Source: Chara braunii (Eukaryota > Streptophyta > Charophyceae > Charales > Characeae). From it: a DNA stretch of 45,411 nt. A program made the position numbers and the translations under genes. Below the pieces are notes generated by a model. It had not been told where the DNA came from and searched no databases. It worked only from the letters and a program-made list of their open reading frames with translations. The DNA lies in assembly GCA_003427395.1 (NCBI GenBank), contig BFEA01000182.1:388956-434366 (forward strand). Direction: 5' to 3'. Shown here in pieces: positions 33,589 to 43,499 of this stretch (positions are counted from its first letter, which is position 1; each line of letters opens with the position of its first letter).

Positions 33589-33887
33589 TGCCACACAATT
33601 GCACTCGTGCTGCCAGTGTGTGACGAGCACACTTGAGTGCTGGCTACTGGAGTTGCTGCCTGAGGCAACGAGAGGAGAGGCTGGAGGACTGCAGAGGAGC
33701 GCAAGGAGGAGGACTGGGCAGCCATAGCCAAGGCAGGGAGCACTCTGCTCCCCTCACCTCTAGCTGGTGCTAGTCCCACGGGACAGACCCAGTAGTACTG
33801 CGGGACTGCGGCAGTGCGGCGCTGTGGGATTTGGGCCTAGGGCCCAAATTTTACTAATTTTGGCTTGCAATTTTCCCACTATAGTAG

Positions 33888-34260
33888 GGAAGTGTTGCCG
33901 AAATTTTACAGCGGCAGCCCCGGGTTTTACTGCGGTAGTACGGAAGTGCTGCCGAAATTCTGGAGCGGCGGCCCGGGTTTTTACTGCGGTAGTACGGAAG
34001 TGCTGTCGAAATTCTGCAGCGCGATACTGTTTTTTTCAGCGGTGGTGCGGAAGCGCTGCCGGATTGTTGCGGCAGCAGTTCTGTTTTTTTCAGCGGTGGT
34101 GCGGAAGCGCTGCCAGATTGTTGCGGCGACGGTTCTGGGTTTTTTCAGCGGTGATGCGGAAGCGCTGCCGGATTACGGCGGCAACTCCGGTTTTTTACGA
34201 CGGTAGTGCGGGAGCCCTGCTGGATTTTTTTTGCGGCGTCAGTAACATATTCTTGCAGTG
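33888..34260 (+). repeat. 54-bp minisatellite, seven units
   Basis: GGAAGYGCTGCCG-type starts occur at 33888, 33942, 33996, 34049, 34103, 34158 and 34211, spaced 53-55 bp. Each is followed by a T-run segment and GCGGTGGTGC or GCGGTAGTAC. The usual 54-bp period equals 18 codons, so two overlapping plus-strand frames stay open (33767-34261 and 33865-34206) and encode Cys/Arg-rich repeats. The 53- and 55-bp steps shift the frame, which argues against real coding. Confidence 0.9.
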
Positions 34261-35389
34261 ACGGCGCTATTTTACGACGGTAACGGCAGTATCAGTGCAC
34301 TAGGTGGAGGAGGGACGTTGACGCAGAGGGGGTGCGTCAAAGCGGTGTTTCCATTTTGAAGCGACGTGAGGGTGACACCGCAGAGACACCATACTTTGGA
34401 CGCAAGTGGTCGTAACTAGAAAACGCCACCTGGATTAGTTGAAAGTGATTGAGTGTTGAGAGGGTGCTGTGGGAGGCGTCGTCACAAGGGAGTGGTGTCG
34501 ATTACTTTGGTGACGACTGGGTACGCCAACCTTCTCGTCACGAGAGCGTAAAATTTATACGGTCTTCTTGAGTGTACCGTTAAAACTTCACTAAAGGTCC
34601 GTTAAATTGACTCAGTTCCCTTCACACCTGAGTGAACTCACACTTGCTTTGACCTGTTTCACTGAATGTTCATTGAAAAAGGGGAAGAGGATGTGTGTTC
34701 TTGCATGTATGACTGGGAGTCTGACAATGGTAAAGGAATGCATGGTGGTCTGTGTGTCGTTGGGTTTTGACTGCAGGTACGGCAAATGGATTGAAATGGA
34801 CGAGGATAATGACGGTGAAAGAATGGTTGACTTTTCATCTTTGTGCTTGTGTTTTATGTATAAATAAAAGAAAAAGAAGACGACGAGAAACGAAGCGAGC
34901 ATAAGGAAGAGAAGTTCAACTTGGTTTAGACTTATTCCTGAGGTTACCCATTCTTTCCCGAAAAACCCTCTTCCATCTATGCCTGTCTGTCTGAATGATT
35001 CTATCTTTCTACGATTCCTCTTTCTTCGTCTAAGTTTACTTTGACGCTAGGCAGCAAGACTTTACTTGTCTGCCGTGTAGGTGTTTTCCCTTTTTCTAGG
35101 AGGCATCTGGGGCGGGGGTTCGTTGCCTTAGGGGCCGGCCCTGTTATCGACTCAGAGTGGACCGCTTTGCGGGGGGGTACTATGCCGATTCGGTGGAGAT
35201 GGCCCGGCTTCTGAGATCCGAGTTTTGTACTCGCGCGAGGAGAAGGAGTATCCCAGACTGCCTCTTAGGGTAATAGAAAAGGCATCTACACGGAAGAAAA
35301 TTATTTCTTGACGCCTTGTGAAAAAGGAAAATTGCCTTAGCAATCCTGTTTTAAGTGGTCATCCTAGGTACCACTACCGTATGGAGAGT
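34261..35389. other. Unannotated stretch upstream of the retroelement region
   Basis: An 86-codon plus frame at 34607-34867 contains no motif. AATAAA at about 34863 could be a polyadenylation signal. If the retroelement has a 5' LTR, part of this stretch could belong to it, but no matching 3' LTR was found to test that. Confidence 0.3.
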
Positions 35390-35407
35390 TGGCGCCACAA
35401 GCAGGCC
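35390..35407 (+). promoter_or_regulatory. Weak second primer-binding-site candidate
   Basis: TGGCGCCACAAGCAGGCC begins with TGGCGCCA, the complement of tRNA 3' ends that finish in GGCGCCA. The following bases do not continue the tRNA-Asp match that is seen at 36587. It could be the primer site of a different or older element, or chance. Confidence 0.25.
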
Positions 35408-35562
35408 TACTCATGTCCTACTAGCTGAACGGAGTACAGTTAGATACTCCTGACGTGGTTGGTCGTGTCATAAGAAACACGGGCCGTAAGGAAGACAAAA
35501 CCCGAATAATACTCAAGGGCAAAAGTTTAACTCAAAACACATTTTTCTTCTTTTTCTTTCAG

Positions 35563-36077
35563 ATGGCTATGGAAACCACGAAACTATTCCTTTTCAACAA
35601 TTGTGATGTGGCAGCGGAGAGAGTTGAACTCCAAAGGCGTAATGGAGTGAGGGTAGAAAGGGTAGGCCGACCTTATTTATAATCCGCCAGAATTATATTC
35701 TGAGGAGGAAGTTCCGCGATTTTGGGGTGGTAGTGCGCAAGGACCCCCCAGACGACTTGTTTTCAAGAGTGATAACGGCCTGTATATTCTTCATTACGAG
35801 TTCGCACCGCCATTGCCTGAGCGTCACTTTGTCAATATGAACCTCGTGGTGTTGCAGCCCTATGAGATCAACACATGAGTGGACGAAATCCCTGAAATAA
35901 GGTTGATGTTCGTCCGTTACGTGCTTTGGCTGAACGAGCGACAAGGCTCATTTTTTTGGCATATACTACGCGGAGTGGATACGTGCCAATAGGTACGCAA
36001 TCATAGGGGCTGAAGCGTTATATGATGATGAATTGGAAAATGAAGCGGAAGAACTCGAGGAGTTTTTACGTGACTGA
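35563..36077 (+). pseudogene. Decayed coding block A upstream of the primer-binding site
   Basis: A T-rich tract ending TTTCTTTCAG, a textbook 3' splice site, precedes ATG-GCT-ATG at 35563. Coding continues for about 170 codons if three lesions are taken into account: a one-base insertion near 35677, a TGA at 35876-35878 and a one-base change in the seven-T run 35951-35957. The reading ends at TGA 36075-36077 after a strongly acidic tail (DDELENEAEELEEFLRD). The central part has RFWGGS and PPLPERHFVNMNL. No family is recognised. The lesions match the decay level of the retroelement downstream, so it may be an accessory or 5' frame of the same or a related element, or a host gene remnant. Confidence 0.45.
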
Positions 36078-36100
36078 TTTGGATTCGTTCTGATACGCAG

Positions 36101-36382
36101 ATGCCTGGAGCGCGACGAGACTTGACGATCCCGAGGTATCTGTTGGTTCATGATACACACGAGGAGGATTTCATCAGGAGTGCGGCGCGACTTTTACGAG
36201 TTTGAGATGGATCTCCTATCGACTGGTTCGGCTTCATTGGACTGCTTCGAAATGGCGAGGGATTTTTCCCTAATACTCACGTGGATTTTAGAGCCAACAC
36301 GGCTCAAACTTCCGATGAGCTTTACGATTATACTTTGTATTTCCACCGCGCGAGTAACCTCCAATGTCTCTCTCAAGTCATT
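36101..36382 (+). pseudogene. Decayed coding block B with exon-like ends
   Basis: ATG 36101 follows GATACGCAG, a possible 3' splice site. It runs 94 codons to GTC-ATT, immediately followed by GTGAGT (36383-36388), a consensus 5' splice site in phase 0. One internal TGA lies at 36203-36205. The peptide includes LTIPRYLLVHDTHEEDFIR, DWFGFIGLLRNGEGFFPN and DELYDYTLYFHRASN, which look like a folded domain rather than noise. Read through, the frame stops at 36398-36400. A spliced transcript from here could skip the primer-binding site and rejoin at CTTCACTTAAG|ATG 36791. No family is recognised. Confidence 0.45.
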
Positions 36383-36586
36383 GTGAGTATCCTGTCGTAG
36401 GGGACCGTGGGATGTATAGCTGGCGCACTCGGTTAGAGCGGCGAAGGAGCGAAGCAACCGTGTCCGTCTTGGCGGTTCACGGAACAGTATGCGTCGTTCC
36501 CGAGTTGTCTCTGTTTTAAGTAAACTCCTGCGTGACATGGCCGGGAGGGCCCTCGTTTTCACGCGAGGGCCGATGCGCTCGACAGG

Positions 36587-36604
36587 TGGCGCCGTTGCCG
36601 GGGA
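36587..36604 (+). promoter_or_regulatory. Retrotransposon primer-binding site, tRNA-Asp type
   Basis: TGGCGCCGTTGCCGGGGA is the complement of the 3' end of plant cytosolic tRNA-Asp including CCA, as used by many plant Ty3/Gypsy elements of the Tat/Athila kind. It would prime minus-strand cDNA synthesis. The bases just before it, GCTCGACA-GG, would place the 3' end of a 5' LTR at about 36584 (ending in CA). This makes the leader to the gag ATG (36791) about 190 bp, a normal length. Confidence 0.75.
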
Positions 36605-36790
36605 TAACGACAAACTACCGTTGTTCCTAGCGGAACGACACTTGGGTGATTTATGGAGTAAGAAGTTATTTTCTTTTTCTAATTTGACCTAAAAAAAAGT
36701 CTGTGATTTGATCCCAAAATCATGAGATATTATTTATGCAGAAGGATTGAATGATTTCTGTTAAAATATTGTTGTTTTTCTTCACTTAAG

Positions 36791-38428
36791 ATGGCTGGTA
36801 ACAACGACAATCAGGATGGGAGAAGCAATGACATTCAGGAGCTTGCAAAAATTATTCAGCAGTCATAGAAGGATCAAATCCCGAAGGTTGACGTTCCATT
36901 GTTTGATGGTAACAACGCATCGGGATGGGCAGAAAAGTTCGAGCAATTGGAAAGTTGTTGCGAATGGTCGAATGAAAAGATGCTGCGAATGGTGAAGAGA
37001 TACTGCAAGATCCAGTACAAGGAAGAGGTGGAGGAGTTGGTACAAGATTCGCTGGATTGGGCAGAATTCAAAAGGAAGCTGCTAGAAAAGTACCTGTTGA
37101 GCGATCAATTGTTGGACTTGACCGATTTGAGGAAGGTTAGTCGGAAAAGCTTTGGTACAACAAAGCAGTTCCTTACAGAATTCGAGCGGGTGGAGAAATT
37201 AGTTCCTGACCTTCCAGATAACGATCGTTGCCTCATCTTCCTGGATAATTTCACGGAGGTCGAACAGCTAAAGTTGGTGAAAGGCATGTAAGAAAGGTAT
37301 GATTGGCCAAAAATTTGAGAGAATTTATTGGCCGGGGACTTCGACCAGATCCTCTATCGGCTGCTGAAACAGCAGAAAGAAAATCGGAAGAGGTTACAGG
37401 TGGGGACGGACAAGGACAAGGGTGTCTACAAAACCTTATCTGACATGAGAGAAATGATGAGCAGTATGAAGGAGAGACGGTTAAAACTTCAAGTGATGAT
37501 GACCAAGGCGAAAACTGGGAAGAGAAAAGGGAAGGAGCCTGTCACTGAAGAGAGTAGCAGTGAGAGTGAGAGCGAGGAGGAACGGGGACCCCCTCGTAAG
37601 TTGACCAAGGCTGAGAGGAAAGCCTTGAACCAGATACGAGGAGGGCAAGGTACTTCTTGTAAACAAGGAGAAAGCAGCAAGAACGGAGGAAATGGAAGCG
37701 GGAAGCGACAGGTTGACCAAGGACAACAGAATCAAGGTCAACAGACTCAACCACAGGGTGGTCGAGGCCGTGGTAGAGGCCGCGGAAACGGAGGCAGACG
37801 TGGGAACTGGCAGGAATACGTCTGCAAATATTGCGATATGAAGGGACATGTTATTCATTTTTGCCAGATTCTCGCCAAGGACGAGAAGGACCATGTCGTC
37901 TTCACGATGATTCGAGGATAAGACTTTTACTTCGAGGGAAATCTCATCGATGAGGATATTGAAGGAGGAATGAGAAAGGAGACTTTTCGACGGATGGGCC
38001 GTCCTCTTCCGGCTACATTTCGGTTAGCTTCTACTGAAGAAGCAATCCTTTTTGAGTTAGAAGAAACAATGGCTTCTCTGGAGATTGGTGGGTGTGACGA
38101 AAAAGAATTGGAGGAAAGGAAAAAAAACATTGCTCATCGGGCGCGAGAAGTGACCAAGAAACTGGGCAAATGTCGAGATTCCATTGTTTAATTATGTGTT
38201 GACATGAAAGAAGTCTGGCCGAATCTTCCTAATGTGTTGTTCCCTTCGATGAAGGAGAATGTTGAAGCCAGGCGTGTACGACCGAGCAAGGGTAAGGAAG
38301 GGGCAAGGAGCCAGAGCGTGCGGATGACCTTGTCTTTGGATGACGAGACGCCTACGACACCAATACAGGTCGAGGCGACTAAGTCCGCAAGGGGATCTAC
38401 CTCTGACAAAGGATGGACAGAGAATTGA
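36791..38428 (+). pseudogene. gag: gag region with CCHC zinc knuckle (broken)
   Basis: Gag would form the particle that packages element RNA. It opens with ATG-GCT-GGT at 36791. A capsid-like helical segment follows (36899-37291; W-A-E-K-F-E-Q-L and W-A-E-F-K-R-K-L-L-E-K-Y patterns typical of the retrotransposon gag domain), then a Lys-rich linker, a Ser/Glu tract (37544-37585) and a Gly-Arg-rich stretch (GGRGRGRGRGNGGRRG). The knuckle CX2CX4HX4C is intact at 37823-37864 (C-K-Y-C, H, C). Stops lie at 36866, 37289, 37316, 37919 and 38189, and the frame ends at 38426-38428 after the shift. It sits about 190 bp after the primer site, as expected. Confidence 0.88.
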
Positions 38429-39464
38429 AGGAGAGGAAGTCATGCTTTCCTCGCGCAAGCGTGGAGCCCAGAAGTTTACTATGAAGGGCACCTTGGACGA
38501 TATTGATGCAGTGGAGCCTCTTAGACGCGCGCTTAGGCAACCAATGCAGTGCATGATACTTGAGTACTTGGCGGCTTCGAGACCCACGCGAGATGAGCTA
38601 TAGATGATCAGGTGCAAGACGCGCATTCTCCTGGGAGACGAAGTCCAAATGACTTCCAAACCAGAGGTACCCTCTGTGGCAGTATCAGGAGTGTGCGCAA
38701 ATGCAGAACACGCAACGACAGTGCATTTGGATAGAATGGAAGGCGTGCCTCCTGACAAGTTTTACATTTTAGGGAGTGGTACAGTGGAGACCATTCTCAA
38801 TGACGAGGTAGTCCTCCATGGGGTGATTGACAATGGCAGCGAAGCTGTCATCATAGACGAGGAACGCGCCGTGCGATTAGGACTGGACCTCGACAGGTCT
38901 TACTTGTTCGAGATAGAGACAGCCAATGGAAGAAAGCAGAAGATCTTCGGGGTCTGTCACAACGTGGCCATTGAGGTTGAAGGGCTGCGCGTGTTGATGC
39001 CTGTTTTCGCAGTCAGGAACTGCAGTTCGGATTTACTACTAGGGCGGACGTGGTTAAGCCATGTTCATGCTGTTACTGTAGAGCGATCGGACGGGAGCCA
39101 GATGCTTTCTATTAAGCATCCGGATGGTGGACAAATCATGATAGAGACAGTCGAGCCTCGTGATCCAAGGAACAGAGCGGCCCTAGCAGATGGTGGTGGC
39201 CGCAAGCCGGTCACGCTCGCGAGTCGCTCTTTGCGATTCTGCGAAAAGAAGTATGGGGCATTGCTCACAGAAGAAGAAGGACGCATAGTGGAAATCGAGG
39301 ACTTAGGTAATCGCGTCCTTGTGGGAGAAAACTCCTACCTCAAGGATGAAGACGAGGAATTTCTCCGTGTCTTTTTCAAAGGCGCAGCCCCCTACGGGGG
39401 GCGACCAAAGAAGCACAAGGCAGTAACTCAGAAAGTCAAGCTGGTGGCGGTAGCCCGAGAGTAA
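38396..39464 (+). pseudogene. Aspartic protease region (broken)
   Basis: This would be the enzyme that cuts the polyprotein. Reading resumes in the other frame from about 38396, with a TAG at 38601 and a TAA at 39462. Between them is a 286-codon stretch. The catalytic motif, normally D-T/S-G at the end of a hydrophobic strand, reads D-N-G-S (Asp at 38829-38831) in GVIDNGSEAVIID. The partner motif LLLGRTWL (normally ILG near the C-terminus of the fold) lies about 68 residues later, the usual distance. The substitution of Thr/Ser by Asn next to the catalytic Asp is unusual and would probably impair activity. The upstream 38440-38590 part is a linker with LRRALRQPMQ. Confidence 0.8.
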
Positions 39465-41090
39465 TCCGCACTAGATGGGATATCTAAGGAGGAGATCGCG
39501 ATAAAGATTAAAGAAAGGAAGAAGAGGGAGCCGCAACGGTTGACAGAAAAAAAGATAGGGGAGATGAACATAGGAGATGGGAATTTAACAGAACAAGAGA
39601 AGGAGCGCGTGCTAAAAGTTCTTAAGACTTGCGATAAGGCCATAGCCTTTAGCCATGCGGAAAGAGGAAGAATCGACCCTAGATATGGCAAACATGCTAG
39701 GATCTACACTATTCCGCATACTCCATGAAATGATGTTGGGTGAAAGTTTGCACAGAAAGAGAAGGAAGAGGTAATCGCATTTCTAAAGGAGAAGATGGCG
39801 TCGCATGTGGCGGAGCCGTCTGATAGTGCTTATGCGAACAGGTGGTTCTTTTTACGGAAGCCTAACGGGAAAATTAGATGGATTCAAGATCTTCAAAAGG
39901 TTAGCGCGGTTACAATTCGGGATATGGGTTCCATACCGCACGCTGATCTATTGGCAAAGGGAGCGGCAGGTAGATCTATCTACTATGTCTGCGATCTATT
40001 TTCAGGTTACGACGAGATACCCCTAGATCCTAGAGATAGACATCTCACTGCCATGCACACGCCACTCAGATTAGTGCAGATGATGGTTGTGCCTATGGGA
40101 TGGACCAATGGGGTTGCGGTCTTCCAGAGAGCTATAGTTGTTGTTTTGAAAGACTTCATACCTGACAAGGTTGAAGTCTTTTCGGACGACTTTCCAATAA
40201 AAGAGTCCGTGTTGAAAGATGAGACGGAGGTTGCTCCTGGCGTCAGGAGATTCGTAGAGCAGCATCTAACGGACATCTACGTGGTCTTGGAACAGCTAGA
40301 TCAAGCTAATCTAACGGTCAGTGGGACGAAGAGCCGATGGACAGTCTCGACGATCAAGATTTTAGGGTTTATATGTGATTCGAGAGGTCGCCAAGCGGAC
40401 CCGACAAAGTTGGATAAACTCCTGAACTCGCCAACTCCGTTGCATAGCGCTACCGAAGTCCGGCAACTCTTAGGAGTTGTAGGCCACTGGAGGATCTTCA
40501 TACGTGGATACGCGGAGAAGGTAGACCCTCTGCGGACTCTCCTTAGGAAAACTGAGCGATTCCACTGGGATTCTCCTCAGGAGCTTGCGATATTCACCCT
40601 CAAGGAAGAATTTAAAGAAGGGGGACGAATCCTAGGTGTGCCGTTTTTCGAGGACGAAACCAACAGACCCTTCATAGTGTCTACCGATGCTGGACCATGT
40701 TCGGTTGGAGGACTGCTTTTACAGAAGGACGCTGATGGCAAGGAGAGACCGCTGAGATTTGAGAGTCGAACTCTTAACACTGCAAAATGCAACTACAATC
40801 AATTTGAAAAGGAGGTGTTAGCTGTCCTACTGTGTTTAAACGCTTTTAGACACTACATTTACGAGAGGCAATTCATTTTACGGGTAGATCCTACGGCAGT
40901 AGCGTTAGTTTTACAGAAAGACTTCAGTCTGACTGATCGCACTATCGCGCGATGGCTGATTAGGATTCGGCTCTACGATTATACTGTGGAGAGAATTTCG
41001 GGTACAAAAAATGTAGTAGCTGATGGGCTCTCGCGAATTCCGATTGAGACCGAGCGACCAATAGCGGCAGTCGCACTGACTATGACTGAG
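39465..41090 (+). pseudogene. Reverse transcriptase and RNase H (broken)
   Basis: RT copies the element RNA, and RNase H removes the template. After stops at 39726 and 39741 a long frame opens (ATG 39795). RT blocks are visible in order: FLRKPNGKIRWIQDLQKV, then YYVCDLFSGYDEIPL with the first catalytic Asp, then TPLRLVQMMVVPMGWTNGVAVFQRA, then VEVFSDDF. The usual Y-x-D-D is F-S-D-D here (Asps at 40185-40190). The connection LGVVGHWRIFIRGYA follows. RNase H has STDAGPCSVGGLLLQ (Asp at 40686), ESRTLN...YNQFEKEVLAVL and RVDPTAVALVL, with VADGLSRIP at its end. This is typical Ty3/Gypsy order and length. Confidence 0.93.
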
Positions 41091-42572
41091 CCTAGACGGA
41101 CTGATCGATTCCTAGTAAACCTCTATGAAGGTAAGTATCGGACCATCGGGCTGCATCTATCTGGAGAGGAGAGTTCGGATTTCGAGAGCCGGAGACAAGC
41201 AGGTCAGTATTGCCTTAGATCTGAACATTTGTTCCGCAGGCTCGCGGGGTCAGAGATGCCTCTGCGAGTGGTCTGTGACCCGGAGGAGAAGCAGTCCATA
41301 GTGGCGGAACTACATGACGGTGTGGTCGGTGGACATAGAGGAGTACAAGGGACATATGAGAAGGTCCGAAGACTATACTGGTGGGAAGGTTAGTACAAAG
41401 ACGTCGAAAAATATTATATGACCTGTGAGGAGTGTCATAAGAGATCGCTTGTTAGATACAAGGAGCCGCTTCATCCATCGTATCCTACTCGATCGGGCGA
41501 GAACGTGCACATCGATCTAGTTAAGATGCCAAAGGGCGTAGGCAATATGAACTACGTCGTAAACATCAGAGATGACTTCACTGGGTTTGTTGACGGAAAA
41601 CCTATTAGAACCAGGGCAGCTAGAGAAGTAAAGAACTTTGTTCTTGACTACCTGTCTAGATACGGGTGTGTCAGTAATATTGTGATGGACAGAGGAGCGG
41701 AATTCCTAGCAGACGAGGTGCAAAATGTGTTCAAGAAAGCTAGAGCTAGAGTATCAATAGCTACTGCCTATCACCCTTAATCCAATGCACCGGTAGAGCG
41801 AGGACATCAATCCTTGATAACGTCCCTATCCAAGTGGTGTAAAGGTAAGGATAGCGATTGACCGAAATACTTCCGATATGCGATATGGGCGGATAATGTC
41901 ACAGTTCGATCTAGCACAGGGTACCCGCCTTACACTCTATGGTTCGGGAGGCACTGCCTTCTGCCCATAGAGTTTCATGTCGATAATTGGACTACAGTTG
42001 ACTGGGCGGATAGTATGTCGCGAGAGGAGCTTCTAGTCGCTAGAACTAGACAAATAGCCTACAGATTAGAGGACAATCTCATGACCGCGACCGATCGATT
42101 GGCGGTGGAGAGAGGCAAAGGCAAAGAAAGATGGGATAAGGATGTCAGGGTTAGAAAGGAGAATATAATTGTGGGTGATGTGGTACTTCTCTACGATGCA
42201 GCACTAGAAAGGACGTGGTCAGGAAAGTTGGCAAACAGATGGATGAGACCTTACCTCGTAGTCGGCACGCTCAGTTAGGAAGCATATATGATTGCTGAGT
42301 TAGATGGGTCTAAGTGGAAGGATCTTGTGACAGGGGCTAGACTGACGTTGTTTAGGGCAAGGAATACCCCTACTCATGCTCTGACACTGTCAGACCTTAA
42401 GGCAAAGGGGAAAGCGAAGGTGACGAATGAAGGACCGTCGAGGCAGTTCGAGCTAGGTGAGAGTTCGAAAAAAAGGAAGAGAGTAGAGACCAGGAAAGTG
42501 AAGGGCTTGACTCCGGGAAAGAAAAGGGAATGTTTTTTGTGCTATGAAGGCCTAAGCGCCGAGTCCACATAA
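41091..42572 (+). pseudogene. Integrase with intact D,D35E spacing (broken by stops)
   Basis: Integrase joins the cDNA to the host chromosome. The N-terminal HHCC zinc finger is visible (ELHDGVVGGHRGV, then C-E-E-C), split by a TAG at 41391. The catalytic triad is Asp 41514-41516 (VHIDLV), Asp 41688-41690 (IVMDRGAEF) and Glu 41796-41798 (APVERGH). There are 35 residues between the second Asp and the Glu, exactly the retroviral-type spacing. A TAA at 41778 falls in the HPxSN motif, where Gln is usual. TGA 41859 and TAG 42276 also interrupt. A GPY/F-like module (GDVVLLYD...KLANRWMRPYLVVG) follows, then a basic Lys-rich tail. The last codon is TAA at 42570-42572. No chromodomain is evident. Confidence 0.93.
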
Positions 42573-43189
42573 GACGAGGTGGCGCATTTGCTGCACTGTC
42601 ACCCCCACGAAGAAAAAAACAGAGAAATATCCCTATATCTAAGTCCAAACGAGCGCGACATAAGAGAGTGAAGAAACACCCTCTTAGTCCTAGGGTTCCA
42701 GAAAAACCCAAGCGCCAGACAGATAAGCACAAGCATAAGAGCCGCGCTCGCGTGATCAGTCCAAATCTTATACGATTCGTCTGAATATGGCGGTGCGGGC
42801 TCGACGGGGGCGTCGAGAGGAGGTCCGGGCTTGTTTGTCGGGCGGCCGAAGGCCAGTCGGCCACCCGAAATCCGACGAATTAACCCTTAGATTATCTGCC
42901 TAAAGAGGGATTGACAGGGACTTTCGTCCGAGTCGTCTGGAGAAATTAGGGGTCGAAGAGAGACCCCTAATATTCTCCATGTCAAGTACTGACACTAACC
43001 CTTGAAATCAATGAGAGGAACGGCTGCGCCTGCTGCGCCTAGTGCCTATCATTTTGTCCGTTCCGAGGTTGTTCCCGAAGCGGTTGGCCGCAGTACGGAG
43101 GCATGGTGGTAGGCCTCGACGCATCGCTTTCACACTCAACAATTGACGAGGAATTGAACCCCCAGTTTTTATTAATTTTCATATGAAAA
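42573..43189. other. Region 3' of the retroelement, no LTR recognised
   Basis: A 3' LTR would be expected to start with TG after a purine tract. GGTCGAAGAGAGA (near 42951) and AGAGGAGGTCCGGG (near 42817) are purine-rich, but no sequence from upstream of 36584 recurs here. GGGGTC/GACCCC-like arms flank 42950-42970 as a small inverted repeat. Confidence 0.35.
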
Positions 43190-43460
43190 GTAAAATTGAG
43201 AAAGAGGATTAAAAATAATAAAAGGGAAACAAATAATGGAATATTTGCTATTTAATTAAATTCCATCGGAATCTATTTCTGATGAAATTGCCCTTCATTT
43301 TCTTTATTTCCGATAATATAATTAAGAGTGAGAAAAATAATTAAAAATAATAAAAGAAAAGAACACCAATGATTATTTAATATTTGATTAAATTTTATTT
43401 GAATCATTCACGATGGGATTTAGCCCTGGATTATTTATTTATCCTGATTCTAACGATTTT
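43190..43460 (+). repeat. AT-rich tandem duplication, offset 132 bp
   Basis: TTAAAAATAATAAAAG begins at 43209 and 43341, preceded in both by GAGAAAVA and followed by a TATTTGATTTAATTAAATT-like run and (T)GAATC. The two copies differ by many substitutions. Confidence 0.7.
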
Positions 43461-43499
43461 CTCTATTTCCTGATAATTGCTATCCCTAATGTGACTTAC

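Larger units (their letters stand above)
30971..33849. other. Stem-loop-dense block: about 20 distinct perfect hairpins
   Basis: Perfect inverted arms with short loops recur every 50-200 bp. Examples (outer coordinates) are GTCGGAC 30971-30987, AGCTCTTCA 31569-31589 nested in CTGGGCTAGC 31562-31623, TCGATTCCC 31845-31866, GTTGGC 31880-31895, a 22-bp palindrome 31938-31959, GCCCG 31973-31987, ACCCGTT 32140-32164, GTTGGAC 32361-32381, an 18-bp palindrome 32759-32776, ACAGTC 32787-32804, GTGGGAGC 32805-32826, ACGAGATC 32855-32873, GTTGGGAGGAG 32945-32975, TGCACCTGGC 33048-33077, TCTGGCAG 33157-33175, AGGCTCCC 33186-33210, GGGCTCAC 33506-33522, GGGAGCA 33736-33752 and ATTTGGGCC 33829-33849. Most arms differ in sequence, so this is not one repeated hairpin. 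No protein-coding frame explains it. Confidence 0.8.
36587..42572 (+). mobile_element. Decayed Ty3/Gypsy LTR retrotransposon (internal region)
   Basis: Primer-binding site, gag with zinc knuckle, protease, reverse transcriptase, RNase H and integrase follow in the Ty3/Gypsy order on the + strand. The reading frame is constant from 36791 to about 38395, shifts once (38395-38428), then stays constant to 42572. Thirteen internal stops (TAG 36866, 38601, 41391, 42276; TAA 37289, 37919, 38189, 39462, 41778; TGA 37316, 39726, 39741, 41859) interrupt it, so it cannot make a full polyprotein. Neither LTR can be demonstrated, because sequence upstream of 36584 does not recur after 42572 in this window. 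The 3' LTR is missing, diverged or beyond 45.4 kb. Confidence 0.93.

Noticed and set aside
33767-34261. Cys/Arg-rich repeat protein
   Set aside because: It is generated by the 54-bp minisatellite, and units of 53 and 55 bp shift the frame inside the array.
36791-42572. Stop codon reassignment (UAA/UAG as Gln), as in some green algae
   Set aside because: TGA stops also interrupt the same frame, there is a frameshift, and the candidate host exons end at ordinary stops. Decay explains all of it.
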